Of a stretch of 64,000 nucleotides of DNA, positions 1-8,147 are shown piece after piece. Within the stretch, counting starts at the first letter, position 1, and every line of letters starts with the position of its first letter. Location: IMG/VR virus record IMGVR_UViG_3300044614_002073, positions 1 through 64,000 of that record; one strand, 5' to 3'. This stretch comes from a virus. The notes below the pieces were generated by a model, which searched no databases, had not been told where the DNA came from, and saw only the letters and a list, made by a program, of their open reading frames with translations. Both the position numbers and the translations under genes were made by a program.

Positions 1-651
1 ATAGGAAATCCAACATTTGATGATCTTCCACCAGAACACTTAGAGGAATACTTGCTAAAATTTAAATCTAAAAGCCTAACTATCAATAAGCACTATATTA
101 CAAAAAGTAATACTTTATGGAACCAATATTGGTGTTTAGAAGGAAAAGATGCAAATAATAATTATAAAGGAGTATTCTCTCAACATTACAATCTATTGGT
201 AGACAAAAATGTATTAGTAATTAGTCCATTCTCTGAACTTGTAGAATATCAACATAAAAATAATGTAAATAAACTATTTCATGGTTTTCCTAAGTTTAAT
301 CTGATTACATTCACAACTCCTTATACTTTTTTGAATACTGGACCGCATAATAATTTTTTTGAAACTCTAAATTTTATTTATGATCAAATATCTTTGTTAA
401 ATTTTGATATAGTATTGTTGTCTTGCGGAACATATGCTGCTTTGCTGATTGAAAAAATTAATACTCTTTTAAATAAAGACGCTATCTATATGGGCAGGGG
501 ATGTAATTATATGTTTGGAATAGATCCTCAAAGAGACATAACGCAATTCCCAGATTGGATTATAAATATACCAGATCGCATGATTCCATATGACTTCAAT
601 AAAATAGAGGATGGTATTTATTGGAAAAAACAGACACAAAAAGAAACATAA
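1..651 (+). CDS. 5'-truncated protein, possible GT-D-like glycosyltransferase-associated protein
   Basis: The frame is open from base 1, so the first in-frame TTG (base 52) is not a credible start and the gene is cut by the window edge; 216 codons are visible. A hydrophobic strand followed by LLSCGTYAALLIEKI, near residue 140, and then AIYMGRGCNYMFGI resembles the (S/G)xGxY...AIxxGgxxxxLFGI pattern I associate with GT-D-type glycosyltransferase-like proteins of surface polysaccharide loci. That assignment is from memory of the pattern, not a search. The protein ends in a polar tail (KKQTQKET). It fits the phage's interest in sugars seen at 21-30 kb but lies apart from that island. Its stop is followed after 8 bases by the promoter of the next gene, so it ends its own transcription unit or is read through. 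An unrelated Rossmann-type protein is the main alternative. Confidence 0.45.
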   Translation: MGNPTFDDLPPEHLEEYLLKFKSKSLTINKHYITKSNTLWNQYWCLEGKDANNNYKGVFSQHYNLLVDKNVLVISPFSELVEYQHKNNVNKLFHGFPKFNLITFTTPYTFLNTGPHNNFFETLNFIYDQISLLNFDIVLLSCGTYAALLIEKINTLLNKDAIYMGRGCNYMFGIDPQRDITQFPDWIINIPDRMIPYDFNKIEDGIYWKKQTQKET

Positions 652-659
652 AGCATTGG

Positions 660-687
660 TTGACACAGCCCCTACCTTTGCTATAAT
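660..687 (+). promoter_or_regulatory. Strong sigma70-type promoter, leaderless output
   Basis: TTGACA at 660-665, a 16-base spacer, and an extended -10 TGcTATAAT (TATAAT at 682-687). Both hexamers match consensus exactly. The expected transcription start, about 7 bases after the -10, falls on or next to the A of the ATG at 694. No Shine-Dalgarno sequence lies between the -10 and the ATG. Confidence 0.8.
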
Positions 688-693
688 GATGGT

Positions 694-1161
694 ATGAATC
701 GACCTGAATGGATTGACTATTTTCTAGGATTGGCTAAAGTTGTTTCTCAACGTAGCCACGACATACACACTCAGCACGGATGTGTAATTACTGATAGATA
801 TAACAGAATTTTGAGTGTTGGATATAATGGTTTTCCTAGAAATCTAGATGATACTTTATTGCCTGTTACTAGACCCGATAAGTATCCGTGGATGATTCAT
901 GCCGAAAGAAATGCTTTAAGCAATTGTGTGGTACGTCCGGATAATGGAATAGCTTATGTAACCGGACAAAGTTGCAATGATTGTATTATGGCTTTATGGC
1001 AAGAAGGTGTGACAAAAGTTGTTATGGCAAATAATCACGGAACCCATCTTTTTGACGAAGACGCTCAAAAAAGATTTGATTTGTTTGTCAAACTTAGCGG
1101 TATAGAAATTGTAAAAATTGATCCAGACTTATCTTGGCTCACCAAAGTATCTGGTGTATGA
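694..1161 (+). CDS. Deoxycytidylate (dCMP) deaminase
   Basis: Converts dCMP to dUMP with a catalytic zinc, feeding dTMP synthesis; cytoplasmic. The 155-residue length is usual for phage and ComEB-type enzymes. The N-terminus (EWIDYFLGLAKVVSQRS) fits the family. The zinc site is HAERNAL (His ligand, proton-shuttling Glu) followed by SCNDC, a variant of the canonical PCxxC in which Ser replaces Pro. GYNGFPR, upstream of the HAE motif, is a family signature. The ATG at 694 is chosen because the strong promoter at 660-687 leaves no room for an upstream start, and the message would be leaderless. The ribonucleotide reductase gene follows, so the two form a dNTP-supply pair. A thymidylate synthase is not visible in the window. 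The family is often allosterically regulated by dCTP/dTTP; I cannot tell whether this member is. Confidence 0.92.
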   Translation: MNRPEWIDYFLGLAKVVSQRSHDIHTQHGCVITDRYNRILSVGYNGFPRNLDDTLLPVTRPDKYPWMIHAERNALSNCVVRPDNGIAYVTGQSCNDCIMALWQEGVTKVVMANNHGTHLFDEDAQKRFDLFVKLSGIEIVKIDPDLSWLTKVSGV

Positions 1162-1275
1162 TATAACATAAACTATTAATTAAAAAGTATGTATCAAAAT
1201 ATTTCTATTATGCTGATGTCACCACTAATCTTTACACAGCAATTCCCAATTTTTATCTGAATCCAAGGAGATATT

Positions 1276-3468
1276 ATGTCAGCTCTGCAAGAATTACAAA
1301 ATTATACTTTTGTTAGTAAATATGCCCGTTGGATAGAAGACAAAAATCGCAGAGAAACATGGAAAGAAGCGGTAGACCGTGTACGCAATATGATGCACAC
1401 CAAATACGCAAATTTTGGAATTGCAGAAGATATTGATTGGGCTTATGATATAATGTATAAAAAGAAAGTATTAGGAAGTCAACGAGCCCTACAATTCGGT
1501 GGTGAACCAATTCTAAAAAGACACGCAAAGATATACAACTGCACAAGTTCGTATTGCGATAGATTACGATTCTTTCAAGAATGTTTTTGGCTACTTCTTT
1601 GTGGAAGTGGTACTGGATTCAGTGTTCAAAAGCATCACGTTGCCAAATTACCAACACTAGAGCATAATCCTCCAGCAGAAGAAGGTATAAAATATACCAT
1701 TGAGGATAGTATCGAGGGTTGGGCGGATGCGCTAGGAGTTTTACTAAGTAGCTATTTTAGTAAGCCTATTGATGAATTCAAGATGTATAAGAATTCTTAT
1801 GTGGTATTTGACTATTCTAATATACGAGCCAAAGGGTCGTCTTTAAGCTCGGGTGTAGGAAAAGCTCCAGGGTTTGAGCCATTAGCTAACGGTCTTGAGA
1901 AGATCAGAGCATTGCTAAATCGTTGCATTGCTAATGGTCAAAAGAAACTTCGTCCTATTGATGCTTATGATATTATCATGCATAGTAGCGACGCTGTGTT
2001 AAGTGGTGGAGTTCGTCGTTCTGCAAGTTTAGCATTGTTCAGTGCTGATGATGAGGAAATGGCAAAGGCCAAAACAGGTAACTGGTTTATTGAAAATCCT
2101 CAAAGAGCACGAAGCAACAACTCTGCATTGTTGTTAAAAGACGAAACAACTTTTGAAGAATTCGAAAAATTGATGGCTAGTGTAAAAGAATTTGGAGAAC
2201 CAGGATTTATCTGGAGTGATTCTACAGAAATGACATTTAATCCATGCGTAGAAGTAGGCATGTGGCCTGTAGACGAAGAAAGTGGTAAAAGTGGATGGCA
2301 AGGTTGTAATCTATCAACTATCAATTGTTCTAGTGTAGTAGATGAGAATGATTTCTTTGAAAGATGCAGAGCCGCTGCTATTATCGGCACTCTACAAGCA
2401 GGATTTACTGAATTAGATTATCTTGGAGATATTAGTAAAAAAATCTTTGAAAGAGAAGCTCTTTTGGGAGTATCTCTCACAGGTATCATGGAAAAGCATG
2501 ATCTTGTATTAACTGAGCAAGTTCTTAAAGAAGGAGCAAAAATTGCTGTAGAAACCAATAAGATTTTTGCTAAGAAGATTAAGATCAATCAAGCGGCCAG
2601 GGTAACGTGCCTTAAGCCAGAAGGTACTAGTTCTAGTATGTTGGGAACAAGCTCTGGCATCCATCCACATCACGCCAAACGCTATATCCGTCACGTACAG
2701 GCCAATGTTTTAGAAGCACCATACCAACACTTTAAGAAGGTAAACCCGCAAGCCTGTCAGAAATCTGCTTGGTCGGCTAATAATACTGATGAAGTGATCA
2801 AATTCCCGATAGAAGTTCCAGATGGAGCAAAGCTTAAGAATCAATTACCAGCAGTAGAAATGTTAGCAATCGTAAAAGATACTCAAAAAAACTGGGTATA
2901 TTCTGGTAAAAATAGATCATTATGTACCCAAGAATACTTGAGTCATAATGTTAGCAATACGGTAACGGTTAAGCCTGACGAATGGGATGATGTAACATCA
3001 TATATTTATCAAAACCGTAAATATTTTGCTGGTATTAGCTTAATTCCACAAAGCGGAGATAAAGACTATCCACAAGCTCCGTTTACTACTGTTTATACAA
3101 GTAGAGAAATTGTTAAAGAGTACGGTGACGCGGCATTATGGTGTTCTGGTTTAATAGAACTAGCACTTAACGCTTTTGATAATAATTTGTGGGCAGCTTG
3201 TGATTACGTTGCTATGAACCAAGCAAAAGAAGAAGATACTACAGAGAAATTAGTATTTATAACCAAAATGAAAAATTTTGCTGGTAAATATTTTGATAGC
3301 GATATCAAGAGACTGACATACTGCATGAAGGATGTATATAACTGGAAAATTTATTGTGATTTGTTCAATAGCTTTAATAAGGTCGATTATACACAACTAT
3401 TGGAAACAGAGGACAATACGCTAGGAATAGAGGAAATTAGTTGTGCTGGCGGCGCATGTCTAATTTAA
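1276..3468 (+). CDS. nrdJ: Class II (adenosylcobalamin-dependent) ribonucleoside-triphosphate reductase, monomeric type
   Basis: Reduces ribonucleoside triphosphates to dNTPs using host-supplied adenosylcobalamin. The 730 residues are close to the monomeric RTPR length (about 740). Visible features are YNCTSSYC near residue 90 (first redox Cys), GVRRSASLALFS, FNPCVEVG near 324 (thiyl-radical Cys in the NPCxE motif), GWQGCNLSTINC about 23 residues on (second redox Cys), LKPEGTSSSMLGTSSGIHPH, and a C-terminal CAGGACLI whose two cysteines correspond to the tail pair that re-reduces the active site. The tail is intact, so the enzyme should be functional. The start is the ATG behind AAGGAG (1265-1270). 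A weak TTTACA at 1231 lacks a convincing -10. No thioredoxin or glutaredoxin gene was seen nearby. Being oxygen-independent, it works in aerobic or anoxic hosts provided B12 is available. Confidence 0.95.
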   Translation: MSALQELQNYTFVSKYARWIEDKNRRETWKEAVDRVRNMMHTKYANFGIAEDIDWAYDIMYKKKVLGSQRALQFGGEPILKRHAKIYNCTSSYCDRLRFFQECFWLLLCGSGTGFSVQKHHVAKLPTLEHNPPAEEGIKYTIEDSIEGWADALGVLLSSYFSKPIDEFKMYKNSYVVFDYSNIRAKGSSLSSGVGKAPGFEPLANGLEKIRALLNRCIANGQKKLRPIDAYDIIMHSSDAVLSGGVRRSASLALFSADDEEMAKAKTGNWFIENPQRARSNNSALLLKDETTFEEFEKLMASVKEFGEPGFIWSDSTEMTFNPCVEVGMWPVDEESGKSGWQGCNLSTINCSSVVDENDFFERCRAAAIIGTLQAGFTELDYLGDISKKIFEREALLGVSLTGIMEKHDLVLTEQVLKEGAKIAVETNKIFAKKIKINQAARVTCLKPEGTSSSMLGTSSGIHPHHAKRYIRHVQANVLEAPYQHFKKVNPQACQKSAWSANNTDEVIKFPIEVPDGAKLKNQLPAVEMLAIVKDTQKNWVYSGKNRSLCTQEYLSHNVSNTVTVKPDEWDDVTSYIYQNRKYFAGISLIPQSGDKDYPQAPFTTVYTSREIVKEYGDAALWCSGLIELALNAFDNNLWAACDYVAMNQAKEEDTTEKLVFITKMKNFAGKYFDSDIKRLTYCMKDVYNWKIYCDLFNSFNKVDYTQLLETEDNTLGIEEISCAGGACLI

Positions 3469-3492
3469 TCCTTTTTCCCTAGGGGTAATACA

Positions 3493-4239
3493 TTGAGAAA
3501 AAATAATAAAAATGCCAAAAAACGCAAGAATGCTATAGACTTAACTGATTCTCTTTTGGAACCACAAAATCAACCAACTTATGGTTTCAAAAATAGACTT
3601 AAGCCCCGTAGTAAAAATCAACAAGAATACATAAGAACAGCAGCGGAGAACAACATCACTTTATGTCATGGTGTAGCGGGTAGTGGTAAAACACACATCG
3701 CTATAGGTATGGCAATCGAATACTTATTGGACAAGAAAGTACAAAAAATAGTCATCACCAGACCAGTAGTAGAATCCGGAGAAAAAATCGGATATTTACC
3801 TGGAACTGCTGAGGAAAAATTGCATCCTTATTTGTTACCAATATTAGATGAAATTAACTATTTTATATCGTCAGGAGAATATAATTCACACAAAACTAAT
3901 AATCGTATAGAAGTAGTGCCTCTTGGTCTAATGAGAGGTAGAAATTTCCATAATACTTTTATTGTTGCCGATGAATGTCAAAATGCATCTTATGATCAAC
4001 TTAAGATGTTATTAACAAGAATTGGTATGAATAGCAAAATGATCTTGACTGGAGATACATCTCAATCAGATTTAATGAAGAATGCTCGTGGAGGATTTGA
4101 AACTATTACTGATGCTTTAACAGAGTTAGAGGGTGTAGGCATTGCCAAACTTGATTATGGCGATATTGTCAGACATCCGATCATAGAGAAAATTTTAGTG
4201 AGACTAGATAGTTTAGAAAACTATGGAAAGAAAACATAA
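3493..4239 (+). CDS. phoH: PhoH-like P-loop ATPase
   Basis: Belongs to the PhoH family of phage and bacterial NTPases, whose exact role is unsettled (RNA metabolism and phosphate stress are usually cited). Residues about 58-65 form Walker A (GVAGSGKT), followed by TRPVVESGEKIGYLPG, a hallmark of the family, and Walker B in FIVADECQN. TGDTSQSD follows as the sensor-like strand of the fold. The length of 248 residues is the usual core-only phage form; the first 35 residues are Lys/Asn-rich and likely disordered. The start is a TTG at 3493 with AGGGG a few bases upstream. No in-frame ATG lies before the conserved core. It overlaps the next gene by 17 bases, suggesting translational coupling. Confidence 0.93.
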   Translation: MRKNNKNAKKRKNAIDLTDSLLEPQNQPTYGFKNRLKPRSKNQQEYIRTAAENNITLCHGVAGSGKTHIAIGMAIEYLLDKKVQKIVITRPVVESGEKIGYLPGTAEEKLHPYLLPILDEINYFISSGEYNSHKTNNRIEVVPLGLMRGRNFHNTFIVADECQNASYDQLKMLLTRIGMNSKMILTGDTSQSDLMKNARGGFETITDALTELEGVGIAKLDYGDIVRHPIIEKILVRLDSLENYGKKT

Positions 4240-4804
4240 ACGATGCCTAATACTAAATGCTGATTACTCATTATTGACTATTATAGATTGGCAAAAGGCC
4301 ATTATATTATCCATGCGTAATCAGGAGAATAGTAAGAAAGGTATAGAAATACTAGATTTTTACAAAGATGATTATATAGCTGGTATCAACAATAAAAAAT
4401 ACCCTATACCAGCAGTAGCTAAAACTGTTAGGTACTTAAAAGTATTTAATCATCAGGTAAAATTTTCTAGGAAAAATCTATTCATTAGAGATGGATTCAC
4501 TTGCCAATATTGTGGTTGTCGTAAAGACATGGCCGAACTAACATACGACCATGTAATACCTAAATCTTCTTGGTCGAATGACAGAGGATCACCAACTTCT
4601 TGGACTAATATTGTAACAGCATGTATCCCTTGTAATAGAAAAAAAGGAAATAAAACGCCAGCACAAGCTAATATGCCAATAAAGAATTTGCCAATTATTC
4701 CAAAAAGAAATGAAAAATACTTGCCTGTAGCCGCCTACCTTTCTAACATAAAGCACAGTATTCCAGAAGAGTGGATTTACTATATTCCCGGATCATATCA
4801 ATAA
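4223..4804 (+). CDS. HNH endonuclease
   Basis: 193 residues. The N-terminal half (CLILNADYSLLTIIDWQKA) is the leader seen in a widespread bacterial and phage HNH family, and the C-terminal half is the ββα-metal nuclease. CQYCG near residue 93 and CIPCNRKKGNKTP near 132 form the structural zinc site. DHVIPKS near 110 carries the catalytic His, and NIVTACIPCN holds the second HNH strand. Free-standing HNH genes in phages may be homing nucleases or part of DNA packaging and repair; nothing here decides between them. The ATG at 4223 lies inside phoH and has no clear Shine-Dalgarno site, so it probably relies on coupling. It ends by sharing one base with the next start (TAATG). Confidence 0.88.
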   Translation: MERKHKRCLILNADYSLLTIIDWQKAIILSMRNQENSKKGIEILDFYKDDYIAGINNKKYPIPAVAKTVRYLKVFNHQVKFSRKNLFIRDGFTCQYCGCRKDMAELTYDHVIPKSSWSNDRGSPTSWTNIVTACIPCNRKKGNKTPAQANMPIKNLPIIPKRNEKYLPVAAYLSNIKHSIPEEWIYYIPGSYQ

Positions 4805-5205
4805 TGCCAATATATTCTTACGCTTGCAATAAATGCAATGATAAATTTGAGTTGTTTTTCTCTTATGCTAAATACGATAGTCAGCCTCAATGTCCAAAAT
4901 GTATGTCTAGTATCCATACTTCCAGACTATATGTAGAGGATGCTTTGACTATTAGTGCCAGCGTTAAAAAGGCTGACTCAGAATTGAAAACCATAGGAGA
5001 CTTAGCCAATAGGAATAGAGATAGACTTTCCGACGACGAAAAAGTAGCTCTACACAACAAGCACAATTCATATAAAGAACAAGAACAACAAAAAGAATTA
5101 CCTAAAGGAATGTCAAGAATACCTAAAAGCAAAAAAACACAATGGACAGATGCACCTCGTACTAAGGTTAAAAGAAAAGTTAATGAGAAAAAACGTAATT
5201 CATAA
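4804..5205 (+). CDS. FmdB-type zinc-ribbon protein
   Basis: 133 residues. The start is placed at the ATG at 4804 because MPIYSYACNKCNDKFE is the typical FmdB opening, although the frame is open slightly further upstream. The zinc ribbon is made by CNKC (residues 8-11) and CPKC (about 31-34). The remainder is a charged helical stretch (LANRNRDRLSDDEK) followed by a basic C-terminal tail (KSKKTQWTDAPRTKVKRK), suggesting nucleic-acid or protein binding rather than catalysis. Such small zinc-ribbon proteins recur in large phages beside replication genes, but no specific role is established. It starts on the stop of the HNH gene (TAATG) and overlaps the next gene by 23 bases, so it is part of a coupled chain. 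Confidence 0.75.
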   Translation: MPIYSYACNKCNDKFELFFSYAKYDSQPQCPKCMSSIHTSRLYVEDALTISASVKKADSELKTIGDLANRNRDRLSDDEKVALHNKHNSYKEQEQQKELPKGMSRIPKSKKTQWTDAPRTKVKRKVNEKKRNS

Positions 5206-5581
5206 TATATCAAATATTGATGGTATAACAGAGTATTACACTCTTAAGGGTCAGGAAGATTTTTTGGACGAGGATGGGTTTCCTAGAATAAATAATCCAA
5301 ACTCTTCAAAAGTCTATGCTAAATGTATAAGAAATAAATTAAGCAAAAACTTTAATGGGAACAACCGCTTTAGATTTTATATTACATCAAAAGCAAATAA
5401 TAAGCCATACAATCCTATACAAAATAAAGCCATACCAGAGGCTTACGAATTTGTAAATTCTGTTTGCAAAGGCGGAATAGTTTTTGTAGAAGTAAATCAA
5501 ACCACTTTTCAGAAATATATCGAATTTTTAAAATCTAAAAACACCAGATGGCTTCTAGACATAGAAAGAGAGGGCTTATGA
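5183..5581 (+). CDS. Hypothetical protein, first of two tandem paralogs
   Basis: 132 residues from the ATG at 5183; an upstream in-frame ATG at 5150 lies deep inside the preceding gene and is less likely. I do not recognise a family. It shares a layout with its downstream neighbour: an acidic N-terminal segment with D-E-D-G-F/N-P-R, an F-x-I/F β-strand, KPYNP near the middle, then VNQxxFxxYxxFLxxKNTxWL and a final ERE. That makes the two genes diverged tandem duplicates. No catalytic residues, membrane segments or signal peptide are seen. Its position between the zinc ribbon and the HTH gene suggests an early accessory role. Confidence 0.65.
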   Translation: MRKNVIHNISNIDGITEYYTLKGQEDFLDEDGFPRINNPNSSKVYAKCIRNKLSKNFNGNNRFRFYITSKANNKPYNPIQNKAIPEAYEFVNSVCKGGIVFVEVNQTTFQKYIEFLKSKNTRWLLDIEREGL

Positions 5582-5970
5582 GAATGCCTGATACAGATAC
5601 GCACATTTTCCAGATGAGCAGAGATAAAGGCGGTGATGATAGTACATTTTATGCTTTTATCGATGATTGCGATTTTATGGATAAGGACAATAATCCTAGA
5701 TCTAATACAGAAGAGAGTCCAAAAACTCTTGCTAAATCAGTATCCAGAGATGATAACAGTACCAAATTCATGATTAAGGTAGATTATCAATATAAACCAT
5801 ATAATCCATTATCTATTTATGGGAACAAGGCTTCCTATAGGGGTATGGATCAGACTAGACCAGCGTCAAAATTTATCGGAGTTAATCAAAGAGCATTTAG
5901 TGCCTATTTAAACTTTTTACGTACAAAAAATACTTCATGGCTTCATAATACAGAAAGAGAGATGCAGTAA
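5578..5970 (+). CDS. Hypothetical protein, second of two tandem paralogs
   Basis: 130 residues. The start is taken at the ATG at 5578, which overlaps the stop of the preceding gene as ATGA; a second Met two codons later is also possible. It aligns with the upstream protein over KPYNP, VNQRAFSAYLNFLRTKNT and the C-terminal ERE, so it arose by tandem duplication. The N-terminal part differs (DSTFYAFIDDCDFMDKDNNP) but keeps the acidic D-x-D-x-x-P-R turn. No known domain is recognised. Its stop shares a base with the next start (TAATG). Confidence 0.65.
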   Translation: MRMPDTDTHIFQMSRDKGGDDSTFYAFIDDCDFMDKDNNPRSNTEESPKTLAKSVSRDDNSTKFMIKVDYQYKPYNPLSIYGNKASYRGMDQTRPASKFIGVNQRAFSAYLNFLRTKNTSWLHNTEREMQ

Positions 5971-6305
5971 TGGCTAAACTTAGTAAGTTACATATCTATT
6001 CTATACAATGGCTGAATAGTCAGGGACATTCCATAGACCAAATTTCTGACGAGCTAGATATCTCATCAAAACAAGTGTCATCTGCTCTAGAAAAGGTAGC
6101 CAGTGTGGGAGACAAGGCGAGTATTCCTGTTACTACTTCCAAGGTGGGAAACTATCCCAATTTGATGATCAATCAGACCTCTGCTAAAAAGAGTAAGTCC
6201 GTAGCGATTATGACAAAGGAAGCGTCAGAACAACACGATGCTGCCAGATCAAAATTGGTATCTAACTCTAACAAAACAAAAGGTATTTTTCGTCCCAGAC
6301 CTTAA
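5970..6305 (+). CDS. Small HTH DNA-binding protein
   Basis: 111 residues. Residues about 5-45 (YSIQWLNSQGHSIDQISDEL then DISSKQVSSALEK) read as a helix-turn-helix of the homeodomain-like or sigma-region-4-like kind. A flexible middle follows, then a short conserved-looking segment (NLMINQTSAKKSKSVAIMTK) and a Pro/Arg tail (GIFRPRP). The layout of an HTH plus a linear peptide tail suggests a transcriptional co-regulator that docks on another protein, possibly host RNA polymerase; that is inference. It lies in the early cluster and its start overlaps the upstream stop. Confidence 0.6.
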   Translation: MAKLSKLHIYSIQWLNSQGHSIDQISDELDISSKQVSSALEKVASVGDKASIPVTTSKVGNYPNLMINQTSAKKSKSVAIMTKEASEQHDAARSKLVSNSNKTKGIFRPRP

Positions 6306-6314
6306 TAATAATCA

Positions 6315-6740
6315 ATGAGCAATAAATATCCATCTAAGTATTCAAATGACAAACTAGTTTCGGCAGCACAGTATATTACAGAGCTTATATGTGAGAAAAA
6401 GGCCTTATTGCAAAAAGAAGATCTACATACCAAATTTTGGTTAACAAAAAAATGGGCTGCTTACTATCGTAATCAAATAGCTACAGCTAATAAACTTACA
6501 AAAAAATATAATGCTAAAGCTATAATAAGAGCGTTGAATAGTCAGCAAGCACAAAAAATATACTCCCTGCGAGCACCTCATCTTCTTGCTATTATAGAGC
6601 GTGAAGAAGCTAAATTGCAAACAGAAAACAATGAAATTTCCAAACCTCTGGATAGATCAGAAAAAACATCTTTTAGACAAACACATAAGAATTCAAAATC
6701 CATCTTTTCTAAACTACAGGATATAGACAATGGCTCTTAA
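6315..6740 (+). CDS. Hypothetical basic helical protein
   Basis: 141 residues, no recognised family. The first 100 residues look mostly helical and basic (LICEKKALLQKEDLHTKFW, KKWAAYYRNQIATANKLTKK). The tail is Ser/Lys-rich and ends in FSKLQDIDNGS. There is no signal peptide or membrane segment. It overlaps recA by 11 bases, so it is probably co-translated with the recombinase and may be a DNA-binding accessory. No clear Shine-Dalgarno site precedes the ATG. Confidence 0.6.
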   Translation: MSNKYPSKYSNDKLVSAAQYITELICEKKALLQKEDLHTKFWLTKKWAAYYRNQIATANKLTKKYNAKAIIRALNSQQAQKIYSLRAPHLLAIIEREEAKLQTENNEISKPLDRSEKTSFRQTHKNSKSIFSKLQDIDNGS

Positions 6741-7746
6741 AGAAGATATTACAAAAACATTCGGATCCAATATTATTTTATCTGGCAATGCTATAGTAGA
6801 CAAAAAGTCTATTGTCATGTCTGTTAGTCCAGCTTTGGATATGATATTAAATGGAGGTATACCAGAAGGAAGTTTTGTTGTATTTACAGGGCAGCCAAAA
6901 TGCGGCAAAACAACATCGGCATTAACATTTGCTGCGGCAGCACAAAGCGAAATATACCAGGGAGATCTCAAGAAGCCAAGAAATGTCTATTATCTCAATA
7001 TCGAGGGGCGACTAAAGAAAAGAGATTTAGAGGGTATTCCCAATATAGATCTAGCTAGATTTAATGTTATAGGTTCTCAAGAAGGCAAAATTTTACACGC
7101 AGAAGAATATTTACAAATTGCTGAAAGAATTATTAATGAAGAGCCAGGAAGTATCCTTATCATAGACTCATACTCAGCCCTGTGTACAGAAGCCGAAATC
7201 ACAAGCGATATGGATAAAATGCAAAGAGCAGACGGAGCTAAACTATTAGCAAAGTTTTGTCGCAAAGTAGCTAATGTTATTCCCGTTAATAGAAATGTGG
7301 TAATAGGTATTACTCACTTAATGGGTAATCCTACAGGATACGGTGCTGAGTTCAAGGAAAAGAGCGGTCAAGCCATAGCATATCAAACAGACATCAAACT
7401 AAGAGCCAAGTCTTTTAAGCCCTGGACAGTTGGTACTGAGGCAACTCAAATAGGACAAGAAGTTGAGTGGCAAGTCTTGTGTTCAGCACTTGGGCCACCG
7501 GGTGGTAATATTACTAGTTATATTCGTTATGGTCATGGTATAGATAAGCATATGGAGTTAGTCACCTTAGCATCTGATATGGGTCTAATTAATAAGGGTG
7601 GAGCATGGTACACATTGGACTTCATGAAGGGAGAAAAACCAAAACTGCAAGGAGCAGAAAAGGTTAGGCAATATCTAATAGACAATCCAAAGATATACGA
7701 CGAACTTTATCAAGAAGTCAAAAATACTATCGGAATAAAATGCTAA
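6730..7746 (+). CDS. recA: RecA/UvsX-type recombinase
   Basis: ATP-dependent strand-exchange protein for recombination-dependent replication and repair. It has 338 residues, near the bacterial RecA length. The order is an N-terminal linker (SVSPALDMILNGGIPEGSFV), Walker A GQPKCGKTT near residue 53, the catalytic-Glu strand YYLNIEG, and Walker B ILIIDSYSAL near 145. A loop-1 region follows, then THLMGNPTGYGAEFKEKSGQ (loop 2 area) and the C-terminal KGGAWY motif seen in true RecA proteins. The sequence around loop 2 is diverged from E. coli RecA. It is coupled to its neighbours by overlaps of 11 and 7 bases. The adjacent nuclease-fold and helical genes may be its partners. Confidence 0.92.
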   Translation: MALKEDITKTFGSNIILSGNAIVDKKSIVMSVSPALDMILNGGIPEGSFVVFTGQPKCGKTTSALTFAAAAQSEIYQGDLKKPRNVYYLNIEGRLKKRDLEGIPNIDLARFNVIGSQEGKILHAEEYLQIAERIINEEPGSILIIDSYSALCTEAEITSDMDKMQRADGAKLLAKFCRKVANVIPVNRNVVIGITHLMGNPTGYGAEFKEKSGQAIAYQTDIKLRAKSFKPWTVGTEATQIGQEVEWQVLCSALGPPGGNITSYIRYGHGIDKHMELVTLASDMGLINKGGAWYTLDFMKGEKPKLQGAEKVRQYLIDNPKIYDELYQEVKNTIGIKC

Positions 7747-8147
7747 TTGTAGATTTGGACAATAATGAACACACTTGGTCATTAGTTGGAAACTATGTTC
7801 ATGCTAAACAGCAAAATAAATCTTCTTTGCATTTAAGAGCAAGGGCATTGTTGTCGAGTTTATATCCTACATTACAGGTTCTAGAGGAAGTACCAATTCC
7901 TTTGCGTAAATCCGAAACTTTATATCTTGATTTTTATTTACCACTTAGTAAAACATGCATAGAGACTCATGGAGAGCAGCACTATAAATTTATAGGACAT
8001 TATCACCATACTAAACTGAATTTTCTAAAGCATCAAAAGAGAGATAGAGAAAAAGCTGAGTGGTGTAGAATAAATAATATTCAATATATAGAATTACCAT
8101 ATGATGAAACTGATGAACAGTGGACTAATAGGATAAAAGGATCATGA
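7740..8147 (+). CDS. PD-(D/E)XK (Vsr/DUF559-like) nuclease-fold protein
   Basis: 135 residues. The core LYLDFYLPLSKTCIETHGEQHY gives the pattern D...E-x-H-G-x-QHY seen in Vsr-like and DUF559-type endonuclease folds. YIELPYD forms the last strand. The Lys of a strict PD-(D/E)XK site is not obvious, as is common in Vsr relatives, so activity is uncertain. It starts inside the recA stop region (7-base overlap) and ends overlapping the next gene as ATGA, placing it firmly in the recombination operon. A role in processing branched or mismatched DNA is plausible but inferred. A second protein with the same kind of core is encoded at 27712-28506. Confidence 0.65.
   Translation: MLIVDLDNNEHTWSLVGNYVHAKQQNKSSLHLRARALLSSLYPTLQVLEEVPIPLRKSETLYLDFYLPLSKTCIETHGEQHYKFIGHYHHTKLNFLKHQKRDREKAEWCRINNIQYIELPYDETDEQWTNRIKGS

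Noticed and set aside
52-54. TTG at 52 as start of the first gene
   Set aside because: The frame is open to base 1 without a stop and has no ribosome site before the TTG, so the gene begins outside the window.
1162-1275. Promoter before the ribonucleotide reductase (TTTACA at 1231)
   Set aside because: No acceptable -10 hexamer at 16-18 bases; transcription from the promoter at 660 can cover the gene.
4887-5213. Hydrophobic - strand frame opposite the zinc-ribbon gene
   Set aside because: The + strand FmdB-type gene is clearly real and coupled to its neighbours; the reverse frame is a shadow.
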